From positions 48,691 to 112,690 of the forward strand of contig NZ_CADESW010000026.1 of the NCBI RefSeq assembly GCF_902830275.1: a stretch of DNA of 64,000 bases, written 5' to 3'. Source of the stretch: Burkholderia stagnalis. GTDB taxonomy: Bacteria > Pseudomonadota > Gammaproteobacteria > Burkholderiales > Burkholderiaceae. Positions 17,083 through 25,371 of the stretch are shown one piece after another (positions within the stretch are counted from its first letter, which is position 1; every line of letters begins with the position of its first letter). The position numbers and the translations under genes are program-made. The notes under the pieces are model-generated. The model was not told the origin of the DNA and searched no databases. It was given only the letters and a program-made list of their open reading frames with translations.

Positions 17083-19629
17083 TCACTCCGCCAGCAGTTC
17101 CGCCCCGCAATCGTCGCCGGCCGCCGCTTCGCCATCGCCGCGGCTGCGCGCAAACCCGATCAGTTGCTCAGGCGGCTGCGGCCGTGCCAGCAGGAACCCT
17201 TGCGCCTGGTGGCAACCGATCTCCTGCACGAACGCCAGCTGCTGCTCGGTTTCGACGCCTTCCATGATGACGTCGAGGCCGAGCGCGCGCCCCATCGCGA
17301 CGATCGCCCGCACGATCGGGCCGTCCGCGCCGTCCGCGCCGCAATCGGCGAGAAACGACCGGTCGATCTTCAGCGTGTCGACCGGCAGATCCTTCAGATA
17401 CACCAGCGACGAATAGCCGGTGCCGAAATCGTCGATCGCGAGGCTGATCCCCCGGGTCGCCAGTTCCCGGAGCAGGATGCCGATCTCCTCACGCGTGTTC
17501 ATGGCCATGCTTTCGAGCAATTCGAGCTGCAGATGCTCGGGCGGCAGGGCGGTTTCGCTGAGGATCGACGTGAGATCCGAGAGGAAGCCGTCGGCGAAAC
17601 ACTGCCTGGCCGACACGTTCACCGCGATGCGGCCGAACGCGTAGCCGTCGTCGAGCCACTTGCGCGCCTGCCGGCACGCTTCGCGCAGCACCCATCGGCC
17701 GATCGGCACGATCAGCGCGGAGCGTTCCGCGAGCGCGATGAATTCGCCCGGCGCGACCAGCCCTCTGCGCGGATGCATCCAGCGCAGCAGCGCCTCGACG
17801 CCGACGATCCTGCCGCTCGCCAGATCGTATTGCGGTTGGTAGAACAGGCGGAATTCGTTCTGTTCGAGCGCGCGATGCAGTTCGCCGAGCGTTTCGAGCT
17901 GCTCCAGCGCCGACGACGTCATCTTGCTCTCGAAGAACTGAAACACGTTCCGGCCGCGGCTTTTCGCGCCGTACATCGCCTGATCCGCGAGCAGCATCAA
18001 TTGCTCGGCCTCGGCGCCGTCGTCGGGATAGATGCTGATGCCGATGCTCGGCGTCACGAAGATCTCGCGGTCGCCGATGTCGATCGCGTGTCCCACCTCA
18101 TCCAGCAGCAGGCGCGCAATGCGCCCGACGTCGCGCACGTCGTCGATTTCCTCGAGCACCAGCGCGAATTCGTCGCCGCCCATGCGCGCCACCGTGTCGC
18201 TCGCGCGCACGCCCGACGCGATCCGGCCGGCCACCACCTTCAGCACTTCGTCGCCGGCGTTGTGGCCGAGGGTGTCGTTGACGAGCTTGAAGCGGTCGAG
18301 ATCGAGATACATCACCGCGACCTTGCTGCGGCGCCGCTTCGCCTGGACGATCGCGTGCGCGAGCCGCTCCTCGAACAGCGTGCGGTTCGCGAGGCCCGTG
18401 AGGACATCGTGCGTGGCGAGGTAGGCGAGCCGTTCCTCGGCCTGGCGGCGCTGGGTGATATCGGAGAAGATCGCGGCGTAATGCGAGATCTTGCCGTCGA
18501 TGTCGCGGATGCTGGTGATCGTCAGGTATTCGAGGAACAGCTCGCCGCTTTTGCGCCGGTTCCAGATTTCGCCTTGCCAGTGGCCGTCGGTCGTGAGCGC
18601 CTGCCAGAGGTTCCGGTAGAACTCCGGCGTCTGCCGGCCGGAGCTCAGCATGCTCGGGTCGCGGCCGATCACTTCGTCTTCCGTGTAGCCGGTGAGGCGC
18701 GTGAACGCCTGGTTCACGCGCTCGATTTTCGCGTGCCGGTCGGTCACCATGATGCCCTCGAGCGCCGACTCGAAGACCCGGTCCGCCATGCGCAGGCTGA
18801 AGCGCGCGAGGCCGAGCGCTTCGTCGCGCTCGCGCAATGCGTTGCGAAGCTCGTTCACGTATTCGTGCTCGATGCTCTGCAGCACGTCCGCGAAGCCGAG
18901 CAAGCCGGTGAGGGCGCCGCGGTCGTCGTGAATGCCGACGTGGCGGATGTTCTGCTGCATCATGTAGCGCTGGGCCGCATACAGGCTCTGCTTCGCGGCC
19001 AGCATCTGCAGCGGCCGGCTGGCGTGCGCGCCGACGGTGCCGAACATGCCGTCTCCCGCGATCAGCCGGACGATGTCGCGCTCGGTCAGGATGCCGTGCC
19101 CGCCGTCGTCGTACGCGACGAGGACGGCGTCGAGCTTCTCCGCGCGCATCCGCGCCACGACGTCGCGCAGCGCGACATGCTCGGGAACCGTGACGGGCTC
19201 GTGGACGGGAATCGAATCGATCGACTTCAGGCGCAGGAAGAATTCGGCGCCCTGGTTCACGACGACGTCGGTCTGGGTCAACACGCCGATCGCCGCGCCG
19301 TCCCTGACGACCACGAAGTGGCGCACGCCCGACTGCTTGAACTGCGTCGCCGCTTCGCCGAGCGGCGTATTGGCCTCCAGCGTCAGCACCGGGCTGCTCA
19401 TCACGTCGCCGACCGGCTGGTCGAGCGCCTCGGGGCTGTCCCCGGCCGCCAGTGCGTCCTGCTCGGTCCAGATGCCGACGGCCTGGCCTTCTTCCATCAC
19501 GACGATCGAACTGCAGCGCTCGGCGAAGATGCGGCGGGCGACCTCGCGCACCGGCGTGGTTCGCGTGCAGGACAGTATCTGGCGCACGACGAGGCGCGCA
19601 ACGGGAATATCGTAGCTACTCGGATACAT
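17083..19629 (-). CDS. CBS-PAS-GGDEF-EAL cyclic-di-GMP protein
   Basis: An 848-aa cytosolic protein. About residues 10-250 contain two pairs of CBS motifs that may bind adenosine nucleotides, then a PAS domain (about 270-390), a GGDEF domain with intact Gly-Gly-Asp-Glu-Phe and an RxxD inhibitory site (RASD) five residues ahead, and an EAL domain with Glu-Ala-Leu, DDFGTGYSSL and the GVET loop. Both catalytic cores look intact, so it could make or degrade cyclic di-GMP. I chose ATG at 19629; the upstream extension to 19776 is not CBS-like. Its start overlaps the preceding small gene by 14 bp. Confidence 0.88.
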   Translation of the reverse strand: MYPSSYDIPVARLVVRQILSCTRTTPVREVARRIFAERCSSIVVMEEGQAVGIWTEQDALAAGDSPEALDQPVGDVMSSPVLTLEANTPLGEAATQFKQSGVRHFVVVRDGAAIGVLTQTDVVVNQGAEFFLRLKSIDSIPVHEPVTVPEHVALRDVVARMRAEKLDAVLVAYDDGGHGILTERDIVRLIAGDGMFGTVGAHASRPLQMLAAKQSLYAAQRYMMQQNIRHVGIHDDRGALTGLLGFADVLQSIEHEYVNELRNALRERDEALGLARFSLRMADRVFESALEGIMVTDRHAKIERVNQAFTRLTGYTEDEVIGRDPSMLSSGRQTPEFYRNLWQALTTDGHWQGEIWNRRKSGELFLEYLTITSIRDIDGKISHYAAIFSDITQRRQAEERLAYLATHDVLTGLANRTLFEERLAHAIVQAKRRRSKVAVMYLDLDRFKLVNDTLGHNAGDEVLKVVAGRIASGVRASDTVARMGGDEFALVLEEIDDVRDVGRIARLLLDEVGHAIDIGDREIFVTPSIGISIYPDDGAEAEQLMLLADQAMYGAKSRGRNVFQFFESKMTSSALEQLETLGELHRALEQNEFRLFYQPQYDLASGRIVGVEALLRWMHPRRGLVAPGEFIALAERSALIVPIGRWVLREACRQARKWLDDGYAFGRIAVNVSARQCFADGFLSDLTSILSETALPPEHLQLELLESMAMNTREEIGILLRELATRGISLAIDDFGTGYSSLVYLKDLPVDTLKIDRSFLADCGADGADGPIVRAIVAMGRALGLDVIMEGVETEQQLAFVQEIGCHQAQGFLLARPQPPEQLIGFARSRGDGEAAAGDDCGAELLAE

Positions 19630-20182
19630 TCTCAGACCAAAGACAGTGAAGCCTCGTAGGCGAACATCGATCCGGCGACCGGCGGACTGGCGCGTCTCGG
19701 CGGCGAACGCGGCGCACTGGCCACGATGCCGCATTTGACGATCCCGGATCGACCTGATCAGTACGTCGGATGACACATGTCACGGGAGCGCCATTGTGCG
19801 TTAACGGCAGGTTCCGGGAAGAGTTGAGGGCTGTGGCGGCGCGGGGGCTGTGCGTCGACGGGTCGAATCGCAGGTCCCGGCGCAGAACGTCGATGCTGGT
19901 CGCGTCGAGTCTGGCGCCGTCAAACCGCACGTCGATACTTTCATCGTTCTCGCCATCGATGGAGAGCAGCGGCAGCGGCGCGTCCGTCTTGCCGACGGGG
20001 CGCAGGGTAAGCCAGTCGCCGACACCGACCGTCACGCGCTCCGAGGATACGCCGCGCGCGAACGGGCGAGTCGTCGCAAACGTGCAAGCTGCGGCGGCGA
20101 CCGCGAAAGCAACGACGGCGCCGAGCGCCAACCACGGCATGACCGAATTGCCCCGGCCTGACTCTGATGCATGCTTGATCAA
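19616..20182 (-). CDS. Hypothetical membrane-anchored protein
   Basis: A 188-aa frame with a plausible N-terminal membrane anchor (residues 15-34) and a short beta-rich domain, but with an Arg-rich C-terminal third that may be read-through. Codon use in the first 120 residues looks genuine. It lies between the caspase-like gene and the GGDEF-EAL gene on the same strand and overlaps the latter by 14 bp. No family recognised; the true end is doubtful. Confidence 0.4.
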   Translation of the reverse strand: MIKHASESGRGNSVMPWLALGAVVAFAVAAAACTFATTRPFARGVSSERVTVGVGDWLTLRPVGKTDAPLPLLSIDGENDESIDVRFDGARLDATSIDVLRRDLRFDPSTHSPRAATALNSSRNLPLTHNGAPVTCVIRRTDQVDPGSSNAASWPVRRVRRRDAPVRRSPDRCSPTRLHCLWSENVSE

Positions 20183-20274
20183 ATGGCACGGCCACTTTCA
20201 AGCAATGACCGTCACATCATTGAATACGGCGCCCAAATACGTCCGGCGCGATTTCGGGCTCGAGCATGATCGAT

Positions 20275-22239
20275 CTACTTCATGTCCCGGGCCACGCGAA
20301 ACCCGTTTGCCGAATAGCGTACGCTGCTGTCGTACTTGAAGCGTGTCGACACCGGCATGTAGCTTGCCCCGTCCCGCCACGAGCCGCCGCGGATCACGCG
20401 GACCTGGCAGTTCGGCTCGTCCCACGAGCGGCCGTCGGCAGGCGCGTTCTTGTACGAGTTGTGCCAGCAATCGCTGACCCATTCCCATACGCCGCCCCCC
20501 ATGTCGTGGAAGCCGAGCGGATTGGCCGCGAACGACCCGACGTTGTTCGGTGCCTCCGCCCGCCACGGCGAACCGCAATCCTTGCAGTTCGCGTTGCCCG
20601 GGCGCATCTCGTTGCCCCACCAGTAGCGCGTCGTGGTGCCGGCACGGGCCGCGAATTCCCATTCGGCCTCGGTCGGCAGCCGGTAAGACTTGCCGCTGAT
20701 TTTCGACAGCCACTTCACATACTGTTGCGCATCGTCCCAGCTCAGGTCGCGCGCAGGCGCGTTCGGTGCGGTGTTGCTGTCGCCGGACAGGCGCGGACAG
20801 GCGCCCGCATCGCGGCACGCATTCCACTGCGCGACGGTCACCACGTCCTTCGCGAGCGCGAAAGCATGATCGAGCGTCACGCGATGCGCCGGTTTTTCCG
20901 ACGGATCGCCCGAATTGCTGCCCATCGCGAACGTCCCGGGGCTGACCGTCAGCATGACGGGGCATGTCGGGCAATCCCGGATTTCATTGGCGGCGGTCGC
21001 CTTCTGCGGCAGTGCCGGCGGTGCCGATGGGGCCGCCGCTGTAGCGGGCGGTGACGCTTTCGTCGACGAAGCAGGCGCGTGTGCAGGCTGTGCAGACGTC
21101 GAGGCTGGCGCCGGAGCCGGAACGGGAGCAGGGGCCGGCGCGGGGCTCGCCGTCTGTGCAGGCGCGGACGCCGCGGGCGCCTTGGGCGCGGCGGCCCGAA
21201 GCCGCGCAAGACGGGCCTGCGCCAGCTGCGCGAAGCGGCCGTTCGGGTAGGTCTTCAGATAGGCCTCGTAGTCGCCTGCCTCCTTGCTGTCCTTGATCGA
21301 CTCCCAGAACGTGATTTCGTATTGCTCGGCGCTGTCTTTCGGCATCACGCCCCGGCTGTCGAGCGTGACGACGCTGAGGTCGGCCGACACGTCGAAGCCT
21401 TTTCCGATGCCGGTGCCGGAATGCCCGGCGACGGCGCCCGCGCGACGGGGCCCGGTGAACGCATGGGTCGTTGCCGCATCGGAAAGGGACGACGCAACCC
21501 AAGGTATCTGCCGATGCCCGGTGGCGCTTTCGACCATCGCACCGGCGCGGTCGAAGACCTGTGCGATGCCGAGCCCCGGCAACGCGAGCGATTGCAGCAG
21601 CGCCGCGGTGTAGACACCATGCATTGCACCGTCGGCCGCGTCTTTACCGGGCGCCGTTGCGTAGGCGACGAGCGTATGCGGCGGCAGCAGGCGGGCCACC
21701 ACGTTGCCGGCGCCGGGGAGCGCACTCAGGCAGGAATCCATAATGATCAGATCAATCCCGCCGCCGTGCCGCCGTGACGTCGCATCGAACACGGTTTGCA
21801 GGTCGAGGCCCGTTCGCGACAGGCCGGCCGGAGAGCCGACGTCGGCATCGACGGGTGCGAGCCATGTCGTTCCGCCGGCGCTGGCGCCGTGGCCCGCAAA
21901 ATAGACCAGCCCGGTGCCGCCGGCCGGCACGCGGCGCTCGAACGCCGCCAGCCCATCGACCATTTGCTGCCGGGTAGCATCGTGCAGCGTGATGACGTCG
22001 AAGCCGAGCGCTCGCAGCGCATCGGCCATCGCATCGGCGTCACGGACGGGATTGGCGAGCACACGGTCGTGATATGCGCCGTTGCCGATCACGAGCGCGA
22101 CGCGGCCCGGTTGGACGGACTCGGCACGCGCGGACGCGGGCGGCGGCGCGGCAAATGGATGCACGATCTCGCCGGAGCAGACGCTCGACGTCATCGAGAT
22201 CGACGCAAACAGGCATGCGGGCAAGAGTATTCGCCACAT
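20275..22239 (-). CDS. Caspase-like / formylglycine-generating-enzyme-like fusion
   Basis: A 654-aa exported protein. After a signal peptide (about residues 1-24), residues 45-260 form a C14-type caspase domain with the catalytic pair intact: His in YFAGHGAS and Cys in IIMDSCLS. A Pro/Ala-rich linker (about 370-430) leads to a C-terminal SUMF1/FGE-type domain (about 440-654) with the conserved RLPTEAEWEFAARAG, GGGVWEWVSD and RGGSWRDG motifs. The FGE fold here lacks an obvious sulfatase partner, so it is probably a binding or structural module. Start chosen at the ATG beginning the signal peptide. Possible role: periplasmic protease signalling; not demonstrated. Confidence 0.85.
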   Translation of the reverse strand: MWRILLPACLFASISMTSSVCSGEIVHPFAAPPPASARAESVQPGRVALVIGNGAYHDRVLANPVRDADAMADALRALGFDVITLHDATRQQMVDGLAAFERRVPAGGTGLVYFAGHGASAGGTTWLAPVDADVGSPAGLSRTGLDLQTVFDATSRRHGGGIDLIIMDSCLSALPGAGNVVARLLPPHTLVAYATAPGKDAADGAMHGVYTAALLQSLALPGLGIAQVFDRAGAMVESATGHRQIPWVASSLSDAATTHAFTGPRRAGAVAGHSGTGIGKGFDVSADLSVVTLDSRGVMPKDSAEQYEITFWESIKDSKEAGDYEAYLKTYPNGRFAQLAQARLARLRAAAPKAPAASAPAQTASPAPAPAPVPAPAPASTSAQPAHAPASSTKASPPATAAAPSAPPALPQKATAANEIRDCPTCPVMLTVSPGTFAMGSNSGDPSEKPAHRVTLDHAFALAKDVVTVAQWNACRDAGACPRLSGDSNTAPNAPARDLSWDDAQQYVKWLSKISGKSYRLPTEAEWEFAARAGTTTRYWWGNEMRPGNANCKDCGSPWRAEAPNNVGSFAANPLGFHDMGGGVWEWVSDCWHNSYKNAPADGRSWDEPNCQVRVIRGGSWRDGASYMPVSTRFKYDSSVRYSANGFRVARDMK

Positions 22240-22532
22240 ATTCAGCCCCCCAGGGTGCGCCGTCGGATCAGATGGCCGAAGGCGGAGCGCAGCCGTTGCC
22301 GGGTGTCCGGTCGTGGCGGGCGCAATGCCGGTCTGCGGCGGGCACGGCCAGGACACATTCAAGATAGCACGTACGTTCAGCGACGATCACCGGAACCACC
22401 CGCGGGTCCTGAAAAAAACAGACATGCACGCGCACGCGCCGATATGTGCCTTCCTGTCGATTACGTCCTAAGCTGTTAGACACGCTCCACTGTCCGACGC
22501 CGCGCGCCGCCACCCACGCGAGGAGCAACACG

Positions 22533-22961
22533 ATGCGAAGAAGGGCTACGCTGTTGGTCATGGCCGCCACCGTCCTGGTGCCGAGGATCGTTTTCGCCGC
22601 GGGGCGTTCGCCGTCGCCGCCCGGCGCCGAGGCGTACATCATCTGGCCGTCGGACGGTGCGACGATCACGGGCGGCAAGTTCTGGGTGCGCATGGGCCTG
22701 CGCAACATGGGCATCTGCCCGAAAGGCATCGAGCGGCCGAACGTCGGCCATCATCACCTGCTCATCGACGCCGATCTCCCGCCGCTGGACCAGCCGATAC
22801 CGTCGGACCGGAATCACCTGCATTACGGCGCCGGTCAAACCGAGGCGCGCATCGAGCTGCCGCCCGGCAAGCACACGCTGCAGCTGCTGATGGGCGACCA
22901 CGATCACGTGCCGCACGATCCGCCGGTGTATTCGAAGAAGATCACGATCACGGTCAAGTAG
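22533..22961 (+). CDS. DUF4399 secreted protein, copy 1
   Basis: A 142-aa protein with signal peptide. The mature domain has PNVGHHHLLID, a DRNHLHYG segment and LQLLMGDHDHVPH, giving a His-rich surface suited to metal binding. The protein ends in a beta-strand (SKKITITV). The ATG follows GAGGAGCAAC. It is about two-thirds identical by eye to the next gene, so the pair arose by tandem duplication. Confidence 0.85.
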   Translation: MRRRATLLVMAATVLVPRIVFAAGRSPSPPGAEAYIIWPSDGATITGGKFWVRMGLRNMGICPKGIERPNVGHHHLLIDADLPPLDQPIPSDRNHLHYGAGQTEARIELPPGKHTLQLLMGDHDHVPHDPPVYSKKITITVK

Positions 22962-23003
22962 CGCGCCACGCCGCGCCTGCCGCCCGAACCGGGAAACGAC
23001 GCC

Positions 23004-23429
23004 ATGAACAAGCTCATCCTCTTCGCCGCTGCCGTGGTGCTGCTATGGGCAGGGCCGGCAACCGCAGAGACCGCCACGCACGCCCCGAAGGCCGTCGTCT
23101 ACATCGGATGGCCCAACGATGGCCAGGTGCTGCCGGCCGGACGTCCGTTCCGGGTGTGGTTCGGCCTGCGAGACATGGGTGTCGCGCCGTCGCACGTGCA
23201 GTTTCCGAACACGGGCCACCATCACCTGCTGGTCGATACGGACCTGCCGCCGATGGACCAGCCGATTCCGTCCGACCGGAATCACCTGCATTTCGGCGCG
23301 GGCGAAACCGAAACCACGCTGGAGCTTCCGCCGGGCAAGCACACGTTGCAGCTGTTGATGGGCGATGCCGACCACGTGCCGCAGAAGCCTCCCATCTATT
23401 CGAAGAAGATCACGATCTACGTGAAGTGA
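23004..23429 (+). CDS. DUF4399 secreted protein, copy 2
   Basis: A 141-aa paralogue of the preceding gene with its own signal peptide (ending near TAETA). It keeps the GHHHLL and NHLHFG histidine motifs and the GKHTLQLLMGD strand, but with DADHVPQ instead of DHDHVPH near the end. The 42-bp gap to copy 1 suggests a shared transcript. The role is unknown; periplasmic metal or small-ligand binding is a guess from the histidines. Confidence 0.85.
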   Translation: MNKLILFAAAVVLLWAGPATAETATHAPKAVVYIGWPNDGQVLPAGRPFRVWFGLRDMGVAPSHVQFPNTGHHHLLVDTDLPPMDQPIPSDRNHLHFGAGETETTLELPPGKHTLQLLMGDADHVPQKPPIYSKKITIYVK

Positions 23430-23617
23430 CGTCGCCCATGGCGTGAGCGGCGCGCGTGTCTGTGCGTGCCGCACAGTCCGGGCCAGAACTGTTGGCGACG
23501 ACCCATCACGCCGCATCGATCCGTGTGCCGCGCACACGTCCCCCGAACTTCCTCTTCGTCGTCCGAACCCGCATCGGCAAGCCGCCCGGCATGACTCCCG
23601 CCGCTTCCGAGAGCGGC

Positions 23618-23633
23618 TGGCACGCCCCATGCA
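23618..23633 (+). promoter_or_regulatory. Sigma-54 promoter of exporter operon
   Basis: TGGCACG-CCCC-ATGCA keeps the invariant GG and GC separated by 10 bases and matches the -24 element exactly, with A for the first T of the -12 element. It lies about 90 bp ahead of the TolC-like start. Its sequence is close to the promoters ahead of the small leader-peptide genes. Confidence 0.8.
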
Positions 23634-23725
23634 GTATGTAACGCGAGCGTGCCACGCTGCAGCACGAACACCAACACCTCCACCCGATCCCGCAGCGTCG
23701 CCGCGTTACTCCGAAGGAGTCGATC

Positions 23726-25201
23726 GTGAACACCCACCTGTCGCCGACCGCCACGCGCCACTGCCGCGGCCTCATGCGTTCGCTGGCCCGCATCGCCGGT
23801 TCCGCCGGCGCATGCGCGGCGTTGCTGTCCGGCTGCATGGACCTGAACATGCCCGCCTACCAGCGCCCGGAGATGCCGGCGAAGACCACGTGGGCGCACG
23901 CGCACGGGCCCGTCTCCGCGTCGGACACGGTCAATCCCGAGTGGTGGAAGAGCTTCGACGATCCATATCTCGACGCGCTCATCGACAAGGCCATCGCGGG
24001 CAACGTCGATATCAAGGTGCTGGCGGCCCGCATCGGCGTGGCCGGTGCGCAGGTCGGCGAAGTCCAGGCGGGCGCGCTGCCGAGCGCCAGCCTCGGCGCG
24101 GGCGTGGACTTCGAGAAGAGCACGCATCAGACGCTGTCGAAGACCTACAACCTCGGCAGCCAGGTGAACTGGGACATCGACATCTGGGGCAAGGTCGAGA
24201 AGGGCGTGCAGGCGCAGAAGGCCGAATACCACGCGACCGAGGCCGACTGGCGCGCGGGCTACCTGACGCTCGTCGCCGACGTGTCGAGCACGTACTTCCA
24301 GATCCTCCAGTTCGACGACCAGATCGAGCAGGAACAGCGCACGCTCGACAAGAACCGGCGCATCCTCGCGATCTACCAGTCGATGCTGGCGAACGGCATC
24401 GCGCCGCAGACGGAAGTGCTGCGGCAGAGCGCGGAGATCAACCGGCTGTCGAACGACCTGATCGAGCTGCACCGCGCGCGCGACACGGCCGAGAACGCGC
24501 TCGCGACGCTGTTGGGCGTGCCGGCCGGCGAATTCAGGATGCCTGCCGGCCATCTCCGGCAGCGCGTCAAGCTGCCGGACGTGCCGATGGGGCTGCCCGC
24601 GCAACTGCTCGCGCGCCGGCCGGACGTCGTCGCCGCGCAGTATCGCGTGCTCGAATCGTATGACGAAGTGGGCGCGGCGAAGCTCGCGCAACTGCCGTCG
24701 ATCAGCCTGACGGGGCGCGGCGGCACCGCGGCGTTCGCGCTGTCGGACCTGTTCAGGGCGTTCACGTTCAGCTTCCTGCCGAGCATCAACCTGCCGATGT
24801 TCGACCCGAGCGTGCGCGCGCACATCAAGACGACCGAGGCGCAGACGAAGGTCGCCGAGCAGCAGTACCGGCAGACCGTGTTCACCGCGTTCAAGGAGGT
24901 GGAAAATGCACTCGTCGATCTCGACGCGCACAAGCGGCAGCGCGTGCAGCTTCAGCAGCAGAGCGAGCGCCTGCGTACCGTCGCAGCGCAAGTCGAGGCA
25001 CAGCTCAAGGAAGGGCTCGTGTCGCAACTGGAGGTGCTCGAATCGGAACGTTCGGTGGCGTCCGCGGAACTCGCGCTGCTCGCCAATCATCAGCAGATTC
25101 TGAGCGACACGGTCACGCTCTACAAGGCGATCGGCGGCGGCTGGCGCGCGGTCGAAGTCTCGAATGCGAGCAGCGCGCCGACCGGCCAAGCGATGCAATG
25201 A
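23726..25201 (+). CDS. TolC/NodT-type outer-membrane efflux protein
   Basis: A 491-aa outer-membrane factor. A GTG start with AAGGAG leads a signal peptide ending in a lipobox (LLSGCMDL), typical of NodT-family factors. Two repeats with the WWKSFDDPYLDALI motif at the start and long helical segments match the trimeric alpha-barrel fold. First gene of the exporter operon; its last bases overlap a downstream ATG by ATGA. It should form the outer-membrane exit duct for the ABC exporter further down. Confidence 0.92.
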   Translation: MNTHLSPTATRHCRGLMRSLARIAGSAGACAALLSGCMDLNMPAYQRPEMPAKTTWAHAHGPVSASDTVNPEWWKSFDDPYLDALIDKAIAGNVDIKVLAARIGVAGAQVGEVQAGALPSASLGAGVDFEKSTHQTLSKTYNLGSQVNWDIDIWGKVEKGVQAQKAEYHATEADWRAGYLTLVADVSSTYFQILQFDDQIEQEQRTLDKNRRILAIYQSMLANGIAPQTEVLRQSAEINRLSNDLIELHRARDTAENALATLLGVPAGEFRMPAGHLRQRVKLPDVPMGLPAQLLARRPDVVAAQYRVLESYDEVGAAKLAQLPSISLTGRGGTAAFALSDLFRAFTFSFLPSINLPMFDPSVRAHIKTTEAQTKVAEQQYRQTVFTAFKEVENALVDLDAHKRQRVQLQQQSERLRTVAAQVEAQLKEGLVSQLEVLESERSVASAELALLANHQQILSDTVTLYKAIGGGWRAVEVSNASSAPTGQAMQ

Positions 25202-25242
25202 ACACGCCAGCCATGAGCCGCCGTGCGATCGGCGCCAGCCGA

Positions 25243-25270
25243 TTGACTACCGTCATCCGTCGCCTAAACT
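25243..25270 (+). promoter_or_regulatory. Possible internal sigma-70-like promoter
   Basis: TTGACT and TAAACT separated by 16 bp lie in a locally AT-rich stretch just after the TolC-like stop. This argues that the frame opening at 25198 is not translated from there and that the FHA gene starts further down. Confidence 0.4.
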
Positions 25271-25371
25271 TTTTTCACACTCTTGCTGCCATGTGCGTTG
25301 GCGGTGCGGCTTCACAAGGGTGGTTCGCAAGCGCGTCGCACTTCCTGCGCCGCGTGCCCTTTGGCGGGCGC

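Noticed and set aside
20171..20180. TTGATCAA near the caspase-like region, considered as an FNR site
   Set aside because: No 4-bp spacer between the half-sites.
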